The translations under genes and the position numbers were made by a program. The notes under the pieces were generated by a model, which searched no databases, was not told the DNA's origin, and saw only the letters and a program-made list of their open reading frames with translations. Below, piece after piece: positions 21,465 to 30,384 of a stretch of DNA of 64,000 nucleotides; position 1 is the stretch's first letter; each line of letters opens with the position of its first letter. This DNA comes from Cerasicoccus sp. TK19100 (GTDB taxonomy: Bacteria; Verrucomicrobiota; Verrucomicrobiia; Opitutales; Cerasicoccaceae): assembly GCF_027257155.1 (NCBI RefSeq), contig NZ_JAPWDU010000001.1, positions 1-64,000 of the forward strand, in the 5' to 3' direction.

Positions 21465-21610
21465 TTACCAGCGCCGACGCCACAGCAGCAGGCCGAGGCC
21501 CGCGAAGCCCGACAGCGCAATGTACGTCGAGGACTCAGGGATGACGGAGGTGGCGCTAGCGGTCAAAGTCGCCGAGTCCACGGTAGCGCAGCAATGGGCC
21601 TTTTCGTGTT
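21465..21610 (-). pseudogene. Decayed duplicate of a PEP-CTERM gene 3' end
   Basis: About 110 bp around 21474-21585 closely match 20824-20935 of the neighbouring PEP-CTERM gene. The encoded tail reads DSATLTASATSVIPESSTYI… followed by GFAGLGLLLWRRRW, against DSATLTVIPASVIPEPSTYI… in the intact gene. The PEP triplet has become PES, and there is no signal peptide or N-terminal domain in frame. It is a truncated tandem copy. Confidence 0.8.
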
Positions 21611-21719
21611 CAACCGTCGCCGCAAGCGCGCGAAAGAGTCGGCGTTCTTCGCGGTTCAGTGAGCGTTCGCTGAATACGATGCCACTTCTATGTCGGGGCC
21701 AATATTTAAATTCTACGTT

Positions 21720-21755
21720 CGACCCTTTCTGTCGGCCCGACCCTTTCTGTCGGCC
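21720..21755. repeat. Two perfect tandem 18-bp units
   Basis: The unit CGACCCTTTCTGTCGGCC occurs twice, back to back, followed by more CGGCC-type sequence. It sits just before the AT-rich GHKL gene and may mark its insertion boundary. Confidence 0.8.
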
Positions 21756-21865
21756 GGTCGGCCGCGACCCCGTGAATTGGGAAATGATCTTTTTTACTTG
21801 TAACATTTTTGATCTGAATTTAATGCAATAAATATGGCTTGTTACAACATTACCCTATAGCTCAT

Positions 21866-23452
21866 ATGAAATCAGAACACGATATCATTGATGCTACGCC
21901 AAGTAAGAGAATTTATCGCTCTATTATTGCTGATTACGGTCTAAATACTGCCATTTCTGAATTGATAGACAATGTTATCGATTCACGAAAACGGCGTAAG
22001 TTTAAGCGAAAAATTAAAGTTATCATTCAGATCGGTACTGATGATCAAACGATTCTGATACGTGATGATGCAGGTGGTATCCGTGAGGAAGACCTTTCTA
22101 AGCTTATTAGTCCGGGACAAAGCCATTCTGATGGGGAGTCTCCATCAATTGGCATATTTGGCGTTGGCTCTAAGCGAGCGGCAGTTGCGCTAGCAAGAGA
22201 TATAAGGATTTCAACACGCTATTCTACTGAGGATACAAGTTTTTCAGTTGAGTATGATGACGAATGGCTGAAGGTCGAAACTTGGTTACTGCCTTGTTAC
22301 AAAATTCCTGATTTAGCACCAAATACAACAGAGATTCTGCTGTCTAGGCTCAGGCTTCACATCTCAGAAGAAGACTGCAGTAAGTTGCATGAGCACCTAT
22401 GCTATACTTATGCACATTTCATTAAAGATGAAGTAATCGAAATAACTCTCAACGGTGCCACCGTTAATCCCTTGTTTTTCGATAAATGGGCATATCCAAT
22501 TGGCGCGGAACCAAGGGAATTTACAAGGCGTTTTAAACCAGAAGGGCATGACCTTAGAATCTTATTTAAAATCACTTCTGGCGTTACATATGAGCAAGGC
22601 TCAGTTGGAGGAAACTACGGAGTTTATATTTATTGTAATGAACGCCTGATTGTGTCTGCATCCAAAGCACCTGAATATGGATTCCAAACTGGAGTAGCTG
22701 GAGTACCACATCCAAGGATGTCCAATGCACGTATCATTGTCGAATTGACTGGAGGGGCCGCTCGTTTGCCCTGGAATAGTAGCAAGACAGGGTTAAATTA
22801 TAATCATGAAGTATTTAAAGCAATACGAGAAGATATACACACGGCTGTAAAAAATGCTACAGCACTAAGCAAAAGATTGCAGCCTGACTTTGAAACTTCA
22901 GTAGAGCCTTATAAAGCAGGAACTGTTATATGTTCAAATTTAAGAGATGATGAGCACTTGAAGCCTAGTAAATTGCCAGAAATACCAAAAGCTAGGAAGA
23001 CGATTCAGGTGACGATTTCTGAGTTAAATAAAAAGGTTGGGATTGAGAAACCATGGACGGTTGGAGCATACGAATCGGTGATCGCTGTTGAGACTATAAA
23101 AAAGCAGCACAACCTGAAGCAGAGAAATCGCATTTTGCTAATTATCTTGGATTCTACGCTCGAGATTGCCTTCAAGGATTATCTAGCACATGAGGTTACA
23201 CAGCCAATGGGACAAGGGCAATTAACTGCTTTGTTTAACAACAGAATCGATGTTAATTCTCGAGTTAAGCAAACTGTGCTTCCGAATGACGATATTCTGT
23301 GGAGCAAGGTTGATTACTTTTATAAGATGAGATGCGAGCTAGTTCATAAGCGAGTTACCGTTGGTATTTCCGATCAGGATATCGATGAATATGAGAAGCT
23401 GACAACAAAACTACTCACAGAAATGTACGGGCTTAATTTTCCAGGAATCTAG
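21866..23452 (+). CDS. GHKL ATPase with C-terminal HEPN-like region (candidate defence gene)
   Basis: 528 aa from the first ATG; the open frame extends 9 codons further upstream without a good start. The N-terminal part is an Hsp90/MutL/MORC-type GHKL ATPase: N-box SELIDN with E32, D35 and N36; G1 DDAGG at 67-71; G2 GIFGVGSK at 96-103. The last ~100 residues are helical and contain YKMRCELVHKR, an R489-x4-H494 motif like the catalytic signature of HEPN ribonucleases. The DNA is much richer in A and T than its neighbours and lies between a broken PEP-CTERM copy and clpB, which suggests transfer. Stand-alone GHKL-plus-effector proteins are often anti-phage genes; this role is inferred. No partner gene is adjacent. 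Confidence 0.8.
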   Translation: MKSEHDIIDATPSKRIYRSIIADYGLNTAISELIDNVIDSRKRRKFKRKIKVIIQIGTDDQTILIRDDAGGIREEDLSKLISPGQSHSDGESPSIGIFGVGSKRAAVALARDIRISTRYSTEDTSFSVEYDDEWLKVETWLLPCYKIPDLAPNTTEILLSRLRLHISEEDCSKLHEHLCYTYAHFIKDEVIEITLNGATVNPLFFDKWAYPIGAEPREFTRRFKPEGHDLRILFKITSGVTYEQGSVGGNYGVYIYCNERLIVSASKAPEYGFQTGVAGVPHPRMSNARIIVELTGGAARLPWNSSKTGLNYNHEVFKAIREDIHTAVKNATALSKRLQPDFETSVEPYKAGTVICSNLRDDEHLKPSKLPEIPKARKTIQVTISELNKKVGIEKPWTVGAYESVIAVETIKKQHNLKQRNRILLIILDSTLEIAFKDYLAHEVTQPMGQGQLTALFNNRIDVNSRVKQTVLPNDDILWSKVDYFYKMRCELVHKRVTVGISDQDIDEYEKLTTKLLTEMYGLNFPGI

Positions 23453-23605
23453 TGTCGCGCTGAGAAGTATCGTCGCATGCTTGAGACAACTTGGCTCAAT
23501 CTTATTTCCTTATTTGGTGGATTAGGGTTTTGTAAGGTTCTCTGCATCATTTGGTTAAAGTTTGATGGCTGTCGAGTATGCCACCGGCACGCAACCTGCC
23601 CTTAA

Positions 23606-26230
23606 ATGGGCATGAATATCGATTTTAACCGCTTTACCGAGAAGGCCCGTGAGGCCGTGATGGGGGCGCAGAATGATGCCCGCACCCGACACCACCAACA
23701 GATTGACGGGTGGCACTTGCTGCAGGCGTTGTTGGAGCAGCAGGGGGGCATTGTGCCGAGCTTGCTCAACAAGCTGGAGATTACGCCCAACGCGGTGCGA
23801 CTCGCCAACGAGCGCGAGCTCGACCGCCTGCCGTCCGTGACGGGCAGCACCAGCGCCAGCAATGTCTACGTGACGCAGGCGCTGCAGGATGTCTTTACCT
23901 ACGCCGAGAAGCAGGCGCAGAAGCTCAAGGATGAATACATCTCCGTGGAGCATCTGCTGCTGGGCCTCGTCGCGAACAAGGACGACAAGCTGCGCGCGTT
24001 TTTTAAGTCCTTTAACCTGGACGAAAAGCGTGTGTTGGAAGCGCTCACGCAAGTGCGCGGCAATCAGCGCGTGACGTCGCAGAACCCAGAGTCGACCTAC
24101 GAAGCCCTGGCCAAATACGGGCAGGACCTCGTGGAGCTCGTCAAGCAGGGCAAGCTCGACCCGGTCATTGGCCGCGATGACGAGATTCGCCGCGTGATCA
24201 GGATCCTTTCCCGCAAGACGAAGAACAACCCCGTGCTCATCGGCGAGCCCGGCGTTGGCAAGACCGCCATCGTTGAAGGCCTCGCCCAGCGTATTGTGCG
24301 TGGCGACGTGCCCGAGGGCTTGAAGGACAAGACCGTTTTTGCACTCGACCTTGCGAGCCTCGTGGCTGGCGCGAAATACCGCGGCGAGTTCGAAGAGCGT
24401 CTCAAGGCCGTGCTGAACGAAATCAAGTCCAGCGATGGCAAGGTGATCCTCTTCATCGACGAGCTGCACACGATCGTAGGCGCGGGCAAGACCGAGGGCG
24501 CGATGGACGCGGGCAACATGCTCAAGCCCATGCTGGCCCGTGGCGAGCTGCGCTGCATCGGCGCGACCACGCTCGACGAATACCGCAAGTATATCGAGAA
24601 GGACGCCGCGCTGGAGCGCCGTTTCCAGACGGTCATGGTCGACCAGCCAACGGTCGAGGACACGATTTCGATCCTGCGCGGCCTGCGCGAACGTTTCGAA
24701 GTGCACCACGGCGTGCGCATTCAGGACGCCGCGCTGGTGCAGTCGGCGGTGCTGAGCCATCGCTACATCAGCGAACGCTTTTTGCCGGACAAGGCCATCG
24801 ACCTCGTCGACGAAGCTTGCGCGCAGATCCGCACGGAAATGGACTCCATGCCCGCCGAACTCGACGGCCTCAACCGCCGTGTCATGCAGTTGGAGATCGA
24901 AGAGCAGGCCCTCAAGAAGGAGAAGGACGAAGCCTCGAAGCAGCGCCTCGAAACGCTGCGCAAGGAGCTGTCCGACATCCGCGAGAAGGCCAATGCGCTG
25001 CGCGCCCGTTGGGAGGCTGAAAAGGCCGAGCTGGGCAAGGCGCAAAAGGTGCGCGAGGAGATTGACCAAGTCCGTCAGCAGATGGCCGAAGCCGAGCGGG
25101 TTTACGACCTGCAAAAGCTCGCCGAGCTGCGTCATGGCCGCCTGCCTCAGTTGGAGCAACAGCTGAAGGACCTCGAGGTCAAGGAGCACAAGCAAGTCGA
25201 GAAGGGTGATACCCTCGTGCGCGAGGAAGTTTCCCCGGAAGAAATCGCCGAAATCGTGGCGCGCTGGACGGGTATCCCGGTCACGCGCCTGGTCGAAGGC
25301 GAGCGCGACAAGCTGCTTAACTTGGAGAACGTTTTGCACGACCGCGTGGTCGGCCAGGATGAAGCGGTGACGCTCGTCAGCGAAGCGATTTTGCGTGCGC
25401 GTTCGGGCATCAAAGACCCGCGCCGGCCGATTGGTTCGTTCCTCTTCCTGGGGCCGACGGGCGTCGGTAAAACCGAGCTCGCGAAGACCCTGGCAGAGTC
25501 GCTCTTTGACACCGAGGACAACATCGTGCGCATCGACATGAGCGAATACATGGAGAAGCACAGCGTGGCTCGCCTGATCGGCGCGCCTCCGGGATACGTC
25601 GGTTACGATGAGGGCGGTCAGCTGTCCGAAGCCGTGCGTCGCAAGCCGTATTCGGTGGTGCTGTTCGACGAAATCGAAAAGGCCCACCCGGACGTCTTCA
25701 ACGTGCTGCTCCAGATCCTCGACGACGGTCGCATCACCGACAGCCAGGGGCACGTGGTGAACTTTAAGAACACCGTGATCATCATGACCTCCAACGTCGG
25801 CAGCCGCTACCTCATCGAGGGCGTCACCGGCAGCGAGATCCCCGAGAGCGTGCGCGAATCGGTGATGACGGAACTGCGCGCAGGATTCCGACCGGAATTC
25901 CTGAACCGCATCGACGACATCATCCTGTTCAAGCCGCTCAAGCTGGAAGAGATCACGCGCATCGTGGACCTCCTGGTCGCCGATTTGAACACGCGGCTCG
26001 AAGACCGCCGCGTCACGGTTACTTTGGATGACAAAGCTCGCGAGTGGGTCGCCGAGCGCGGCTACGATCCGGTCTACGGCGCCCGCCCGTTGAAGCGGTT
26101 CTTGCAGAAGCGCGTGGAGACGCAGTTGGCCCGCAGCCTGATCGCCGGCGACATCGGCGAGGGCGACCAGATTAGCTTCACGATTGCTGACAACGAGCTG
26201 CAGATGCAGCAGGCCCAAGCAGTTTCATAG
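23606..26230 (+). CDS. clpB: ATP-dependent chaperone ClpB
   Basis: 874 aa, the normal ClpB length. Layout: Clp_N repeats (1-150), first AAA+ module with Walker A GEPGVGKT at about 213-220, a long middle coiled-coil domain (about 400-530) that distinguishes ClpB from ClpA/C, and a second AAA+ module with Walker A GPTGVGKT at about 616-623, then the ClpB D2-small C-terminal domain. It works with DnaK to disaggregate proteins. The start may be the second Met (23612). No CIRCE element or clear sigma-32 promoter is visible upstream. A strong terminator follows. Confidence 0.97.
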   Translation: MGMNIDFNRFTEKAREAVMGAQNDARTRHHQQIDGWHLLQALLEQQGGIVPSLLNKLEITPNAVRLANERELDRLPSVTGSTSASNVYVTQALQDVFTYAEKQAQKLKDEYISVEHLLLGLVANKDDKLRAFFKSFNLDEKRVLEALTQVRGNQRVTSQNPESTYEALAKYGQDLVELVKQGKLDPVIGRDDEIRRVIRILSRKTKNNPVLIGEPGVGKTAIVEGLAQRIVRGDVPEGLKDKTVFALDLASLVAGAKYRGEFEERLKAVLNEIKSSDGKVILFIDELHTIVGAGKTEGAMDAGNMLKPMLARGELRCIGATTLDEYRKYIEKDAALERRFQTVMVDQPTVEDTISILRGLRERFEVHHGVRIQDAALVQSAVLSHRYISERFLPDKAIDLVDEACAQIRTEMDSMPAELDGLNRRVMQLEIEEQALKKEKDEASKQRLETLRKELSDIREKANALRARWEAEKAELGKAQKVREEIDQVRQQMAEAERVYDLQKLAELRHGRLPQLEQQLKDLEVKEHKQVEKGDTLVREEVSPEEIAEIVARWTGIPVTRLVEGERDKLLNLENVLHDRVVGQDEAVTLVSEAILRARSGIKDPRRPIGSFLFLGPTGVGKTELAKTLAESLFDTEDNIVRIDMSEYMEKHSVARLIGAPPGYVGYDEGGQLSEAVRRKPYSVVLFDEIEKAHPDVFNVLLQILDDGRITDSQGHVVNFKNTVIIMTSNVGSRYLIEGVTGSEIPESVRESVMTELRAGFRPEFLNRIDDIILFKPLKLEEITRIVDLLVADLNTRLEDRRVTVTLDDKAREWVAERGYDPVYGARPLKRFLQKRVETQLARSLIAGDIGEGDQISFTIADNELQMQQAQAVS

Positions 26231-26264
26231 TAGAGTCAGAGTAGAGAGAATAGTAGTAAAGGCA

Positions 26265-26300
26265 GAGCCCCGGTCAGTTGGATGGCCGGGGCTTTTTATT
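26265..26300 (+). terminator. Rho-independent terminator of clpB
   Basis: GC-rich stem AGCCCCGG…CCGGGGCT followed by TTTTTA, about 35 bp past the clpB stop codon. Confidence 0.9.
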
Positions 26301-26537
26301 TGGGTACTGGCAATATTATTATGGAGCGGTTCGGTATGTCCGCAGGTTGGGCTGGCGCACATCCTGCATATTTGGAATGCCTGTTAGGCTAATTTGGCTG
26401 TAAACATTTCATGCACGTAAAGAGGCAAGATATTCACCAAATGAAAATCTGAAAACTGGAACATTTGCCAAGTTGGGCAGTCCAAAATAAACATAGGAGT
26501 TTAGTAACAGAGTAGTAGTATATAGCAGAAGTAGTAG
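26301..26537. other. Non-coding stretch between two matching terminator hairpins
   Basis: No gene seen. It is bounded on both sides by hairpins of the same AGCCCCGGTC/GGCCGGGGCT sequence. It could encode a small RNA ending at the second hairpin, but no promoter stands out. Confidence 0.35.
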
Positions 26538-26573
26538 CAGAAGCCCCGGTCATTGTTTGGCCGGGGCTTTGTG
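26538..26573. terminator. Second copy of the clpB-type terminator hairpin
   Basis: Stem AAGCCCCGGTC / GGCCGGGGCTT, almost identical to the hairpin at 26265, with a poor T-run (TTTGTGTTT). It lies 21 bp from the 3' end of the convergent PurQ-like gene and may serve as the barrier between the two. Confidence 0.6.
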
Positions 26574-26593
26574 TTTACTGAGAGGGGGTGCCT

Positions 26594-27652
26594 CTAGTTG
26601 CCAGATTTGTCCAGGATGTCGGCGAGCTTCTCGTTAAGTCCGCCAACTTCCTTGATGATTCGGGCGAGGACTACCTTGTTGCGGTAGGCCACGGACATCA
26701 GTGACAGATGCTGACTCGTTTCGGTAATAACGTAATGATTGCCAGTGGTCGTGGCCATATTACTCGTTTGCTCTTTGGCCGAATGTTTATGCAGCTTGTG
26801 TAGGTATTCACCGACATCATTGCTAGAATCTGTCGTATTAACCGTTCGCTCACCGTTGACCGAAAGCAGCATTTTGTGGCCCGGCAGGTATGCGTAGATT
26901 TTATCCATCGACATGCTGGATGCGCAATTGATGAGCAACTGCTCGATTTGCGCCTGCGCATCGGGGTTGAGTTGGGGCACCTTGGGCTCGACCTTGGGTT
27001 GCTTGAGGAACGCACTCAGGACGCGAGCGCCGATGGTGCTACGATGGATGCCGTGCTCAACAGCTGCCTCGGGGTGAGGCATCATGCCGAATACGTTTTC
27101 ATCTCGGTTGCGAATGGCGGCGATGTTGCCTACGGAGCCATTGGGATTGTTGGCGTAGCGGAACAAAATCTGCTGGTTGGTCTGTAGCGAATTAAGATCG
27201 CGGTCGTCCACCCAGTAGCGTCCGAAGCGGTGAGAGACGGGTAGCTCAATGGTCTCGCCAAGGCGGCGAATACTGAAGTTCTTCGTGCTGTCTTCAACGT
27301 TTAGCGACTCGTAATCGCAGTAATGCATACGACTGGCGTTTTCGGTAAACGTGCCAGGCAGAAGCTTCGCTTCGCAGAGGACTTGGAAGCCGTTGCCAAT
27401 CCCAAGTATGGGGCCGCCGCTTGTCGCGAAGTCTTTTATGGCTTGGAGTATCGGTGTAGATTTCGCCAAGGCCCCTGCGCGCAAATGATCCCCGAAAGAG
27501 CATCCCCCAGGGATAATGATAGCGTCTGCCCCCGCAAAGCTTTTGCTCTTGTGGGGAAAGAGTCTGGCTCGCACATGCAGCTCACCAATGAGCGCATGTA
27601 GCAAATCACGATCTCCGGTGGACCCTGGCAATTGAACTACGCCAACTTTCAT
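26594..27652 (-). CDS. PurQ-like class I glutamine amidotransferase with Gly in place of the nucleophile and a C-terminal extension
   Basis: 352 aa. Residues 1-217 match PurQ, the glutaminase subunit of FGAM synthase: PGGCSFGDHLRAGA at 48-61, GIGNGFQVL at 84-92 and the HPE motif at 193-195. In active PurQ the second of these reads GICNGFQ; here the cysteine is Gly86 (codon GGC, one base from TGC), so glutamine hydrolysis should be lost. Residues about 230-345 form an extra domain (KIYAYLPGHKMLLSVNGE…HLSLMSVAYRNKVVLARIIKEVGG) with the strand-helix style of roadblock/longin domains. It is the last gene of a group with two small proteins of that fold, only 9 bp after the preceding one. A regulatory or scaffold role is more likely than purine synthesis. 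Confidence 0.82.
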   Translation of the reverse strand: MKVGVVQLPGSTGDRDLLHALIGELHVRARLFPHKSKSFAGADAIIIPGGCSFGDHLRAGALAKSTPILQAIKDFATSGGPILGIGNGFQVLCEAKLLPGTFTENASRMHYCDYESLNVEDSTKNFSIRRLGETIELPVSHRFGRYWVDDRDLNSLQTNQQILFRYANNPNGSVGNIAAIRNRDENVFGMMPHPEAAVEHGIHRSTIGARVLSAFLKQPKVEPKVPQLNPDAQAQIEQLLINCASSMSMDKIYAYLPGHKMLLSVNGERTVNTTDSSNDVGEYLHKLHKHSAKEQTSNMATTTGNHYVITETSQHLSLMSVAYRNKVVLARIIKEVGGLNEKLADILDKSGN

Positions 27653-27661
27653 TTCCCAATC

Positions 27662-28024
27662 TTACTCCGCTGGATTGAATTCTTCGTTGATGGTCAGGCA
27701 AATTTTATCCAGTCGATTTAGGATGAGGCCGAGGTTGGTTGCCTTCGGAAAAACTGCCATTACCGACAGTGTCGGGGCAAGAAAGCGGGCGACGTAGAAA
27801 GTGTCGCCCCAAGTCATGATCAATTCTTGGGGGCCGCCGTCCTGTGCATCTTGCTCGGGGATTCGGCCGACTAGCTTTTTAAAATTTTTAATGAAACGAG
27901 AAAAACCTCGATGGTCCCTCTTGTGGGGAAGCATGAGCAACGGACTCGTGTCCTTGCGGTAAACGATGAAGCACTGGCACGAGGTCAGTTGGATAAAGTT
28001 TTGGTAGAGTTCTTCGTTTTCCAT
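27662..28024 (-). CDS. Small longin/roadblock-like protein
   Basis: 120 aa, no signal peptide. The pattern of strands and helices (CFIVYRKDTSPLLMLP, ELIMTWGDTFYVARFLAPTLSVMAVFPKATNLGLILNRLDKICLTI) resembles roadblock/LC7 or longin folds that bind small GTPases, but the match is weak. It lies 9 bp upstream of the PurQ-like gene and 54 bp downstream of a true roadblock gene. Its start codon follows a terminator-like hairpin with no Shine-Dalgarno sequence, which suggests controlled or weak expression. Confidence 0.7.
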   Translation of the reverse strand: MENEELYQNFIQLTSCQCFIVYRKDTSPLLMLPHKRDHRGFSRFIKNFKKLVGRIPEQDAQDGGPQELIMTWGDTFYVARFLAPTLSVMAVFPKATNLGLILNRLDKICLTINEEFNPAE

Positions 28025-28025
28025 A

Positions 28026-28059
28026 GAAAAAGCACATCTTGCATGGAAGCAAGATGTGC
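28026..28059 (-). terminator. Hairpin between roadblock and longin-like genes (attenuator candidate)
   Basis: Perfect 11-bp stem GCACATCTTGC/GCAAGATGTGC with a six-base loop, followed on the minus strand by five T residues, ending 1-2 bp before the next gene's ATG. It looks like an intrinsic terminator inside the gene group. Confidence 0.75.
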
Positions 28060-28078
28060 AGTTTGAAAGTGAGGAGGT

Positions 28079-28435
28079 TTAGAGTTCGACGCCTTTTTCG
28101 AAAGTGCCGAGTGATATACGAGCCATGGCCAGGTTTGCCTGTGCGCGATTTACGGCAATGTAGAGGAAGATCGCATCGTTCTTCGCCAAGGGACGAATGA
28201 TGTGATATTGGGTTCCGAGGGTGATCAGGATGTCCTCGATATTATCTTCCAGGCCGAGGGTGGCCATGGTAGCGCGCTTTGCCTTTACCACTTCTGTGTT
28301 CCCAGCTGCGGCAGCTTCGAGGTTTAGCGAACCGCCGCCGGCCATGCCGAGGACCATGCCGCTATCGGAATCAACGAGGCATGCGCCAATGAAACCTTTA
28401 ATGTCGCTGAGAGGATTGAGATCTACTTCTTTCAT
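28079..28435 (-). CDS. Roadblock/LC7 domain protein
   Basis: 118 aa single-domain protein. The family pattern is clear: KGFIGACLVDSDSGMVLGMAGG, then a helix, DILITLGTQYHIIRPLAKNDAIFLYIAVNRAQANLAMARISL. Bacterial members (MglB and relatives) dimerise and often act as GTPase-activating partners of MglA/Ras-like GTPases or as scaffolds. No GTPase gene is in the window. It is the first gene of the group with the longin-like and PurQ-like genes, separated from them by a hairpin. Confidence 0.88.
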   Translation of the reverse strand: MKEVDLNPLSDIKGFIGACLVDSDSGMVLGMAGGGSLNLEAAAAGNTEVVKAKRATMATLGLEDNIEDILITLGTQYHIIRPLAKNDAIFLYIAVNRAQANLAMARISLGTFEKGVEL

Positions 28436-28930
28436 CGTTTGATTTTCAGTTATTTAGTGTTTTTTTTGGGGATAAAAGCCTGTAGGAAGCATGCAGAAAG
28501 TCATGCGTAGCATGGGTTTCGTGATGTATCTTTTTGATGCAGGCAAATCCTTAGGCTTTAACGTTCTTTGCTGCTGGAGATTAAGACTTTTTTTTACAAG
28601 GACTCGTCGCCATGCAAATGATCGGACCTTTGATTGATTCATGGTATTTATTCGGTTCGGTCATTGGATAATTGAGTATATCGGCATGCATTTAGTGGAA
28701 TATGCTTGTTGTTGAAGAGCTTAGCGTGAAATGACTTCGCTGAGCACTGCTTAGATTACTCTTCAGGAACGCTCGGGTTGTTTTTTCGCGAAAAAAATTC
28801 ATTTTAGGTGGCTTAATTGTTTCTTCGGAACTGATTTTCGGCATCTTTGAGAATGCAGTCTTACTAATCTGGCCGATTTTTTGTAAATTCCGTCTCGCAA
28901 ACTACTTAGAACTTGAGGAAACCTAGCTAA
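28436..28930. other. Long AT-rich intergenic region
   Basis: About 495 bp between divergent genes. A 62-codon minus-strand frame exists but has the composition of random sequence, so I do not call it. Runs of T (28460, 28590) and small GCATGC-type stems are present. It presumably carries promoters for the roadblock operon and the next gene. Confidence 0.5.
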
Positions 28931-29548
28931 GTGAAGTGGTTTTTATTGATATTGCTGCTGGGGGCGGCTTCGGCGGGCCTTTATTTTGCACAAGATTTTG
29001 ATCTGGATGACTGGTTGTTGCCAGCGGAGGAGAGCGCGTTCGTTGAGGATGCGACGGAAGGCTTAACGCGCGAGACGATGACGCTGGTTGATCGGGATGG
29101 CCGTGAGCTGGTATGCCAGCTCGTTTCCGTGGACGGTCAGATGGTGACGGTTATTCGCAGTGTGGACGGGCAGACATTTTCCTTCGGCATGGATCGGCTG
29201 AGTCGCAAGAGCCGTCAGGAACTGGAGCAATGGCAGGCCCAAAATGGAGGAAGAACCATCAGTGAATTCGATGAATATGAATTGGCCAAGGCCAAGGTGC
29301 GCGTGGAAATTGTCGTTTCTGAAAACATTGACGCGACGCCCGATGTGAAGCGCTTCCTGAATGCGCATGACTTCAATTACGTGGTTTACGACGCCTTTAA
29401 ATCCACCAAAGGGCGGCGTTTGCTGGAAGAGCACGGGCTTACGCGCGGACCGGCTTTCATCATTGGCGATGAGGTGGTCGTCGGCTTGCAGCTCAGGCGT
29501 ATTCAGGAGCTGATTATCGAGGAATACCGCCGACAAAACGGCGGTTAA
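28931..29548 (+). CDS. Membrane-anchored protein with SHD1-like and cysteine-less glutaredoxin-like domains
   Basis: 205 aa with a GTG start, supported by GAGG about 13 bp upstream. An N-terminal transmembrane/signal segment (MKWFLLILLLGAASAGLYFA) is followed by an SHD1-like module common in Planctomycetes and Verrucomicrobia (RDGRELVCQLVSVDGQMVTV…FSFGMDRLSRKSRQEL). The C-terminal ~85 residues resemble a glutaredoxin fold (VEIVVSENIDATPDVKRFLNAHDFNYVVYDAF…GPAFIIGDEVVVGL) but lack the CxxC or CxxS active site; the expected cysteine positions are in ENIDAT. It may bind a ligand rather than do redox chemistry. Confidence 0.75.
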   Translation: MKWFLLILLLGAASAGLYFAQDFDLDDWLLPAEESAFVEDATEGLTRETMTLVDRDGRELVCQLVSVDGQMVTVIRSVDGQTFSFGMDRLSRKSRQELEQWQAQNGGRTISEFDEYELAKAKVRVEIVVSENIDATPDVKRFLNAHDFNYVVYDAFKSTKGRRLLEEHGLTRGPAFIIGDEVVVGLQLRRIQELIIEEYRRQNGG

Positions 29549-29670
29549 TCCCCAACTCCTTGGCGGTGACGTTGAGCTTTATCCGTTGAAGTTGCCTGGC
29601 CAATGGGCACTAAGCGTTACCTTGCCTGGAGACTTGCCGTGGTGAATGGTTTCTGTCATTTGTTTAGCCT

Positions 29671-30342
29671 ATGTCATGCGGTGGACTTAGATGGCTAGTG
29701 GTGCTTGGCTTAAGTTGGGTATGGATGCTCTGCGCGACGGCCAGTGTCGATCTGCCTTCTGCCAGCTCGGCGCAGGGCTACGTCGCGCGGCTGCTGATCA
29801 ATGAAGCGCCATTCCCTGGCGAGCGGGGGTATGTCTCGGAGGCTGATACCCAGGCGGCCATGGAGGCAATTCTGCTCACTTTACATGCCCGGAGTGTGGA
29901 CCTGCCCAAGCCTTACACCCGCGAGCAGGTGGCCGATACCCAGTCGCCAAATATTCTCGATGTGATTACCGCGGGAGGCGTGCGCGGGCAGGTGGATGGT
30001 TTTTATCGCGACCCCCAGGGAAATCTCGCCACGGAACCGCGTGTCAATGAGCGCGTAAATTATCTGATGGGCATTGCGGGGCAGGGGAAGCCGGGTCGTT
30101 TTGCGCGTCTGCTCAATCACGCCATCACGATCAGCAACCAATACTTCGCCGGGCAGTTGCGGGTCGTCGACCGCTACGGGAATTTGACCTACATTGGCAC
30201 GACGCCGGTCACCGGCGGCAGCTACGCCTGGATGACGAATCACCCGAAATTCCACCCGCGCGGCTACTTCGTCAAAATTCCGGATGGCAACCAGGGCGCT
30301 TTGGGCGGCAATCGCTTTTTCACGCTCAAGCGGATTGATTAA
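29671..30342 (+). CDS. Exported protein of unknown function
   Basis: 223 aa with an N-terminal hydrophobic export signal (LRWLVVLGLSWVWMLCATA). Conserved-looking pieces include LINEAPFPGERGYVSEADTQAAMEAILLTLHAR and NHAITISNQYFAGQL. The first piece faintly recalls cell-wall hydrolases of the SleB type (repeat of E/A-rich helix after an INE motif), but I cannot confirm this. It lies about 120 bp after the SHD1 protein gene on the same strand. Confidence 0.65.
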   Translation: MSCGGLRWLVVLGLSWVWMLCATASVDLPSASSAQGYVARLLINEAPFPGERGYVSEADTQAAMEAILLTLHARSVDLPKPYTREQVADTQSPNILDVITAGGVRGQVDGFYRDPQGNLATEPRVNERVNYLMGIAGQGKPGRFARLLNHAITISNQYFAGQLRVVDRYGNLTYIGTTPVTGGSYAWMTNHPKFHPRGYFVKIPDGNQGALGGNRFFTLKRID

Positions 30343-30384
30343 GCCGCCGGATCGGCCTTGTTGAAGTTTGGTGGCAAAGAAATT

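Noticed and set aside
23453-23605. CIRCE or sigma-32 promoter upstream of clpB
   Set aside because: No TTAGCACTC/GAGTGCTAA pair and no convincing -35/-10 heat-shock boxes.
23555-26218. 887-codon open frame on the minus strand across clpB
   Set aside because: A mirror of the GC-rich clpB reading frame; the translation is low-complexity and leucine/histidine-rich with no domain.
28454-28642. 62-codon minus-strand frame in the long intergenic region
   Set aside because: Basic, low-hydrophobic composition, no ribosome-binding site, no family resemblance.
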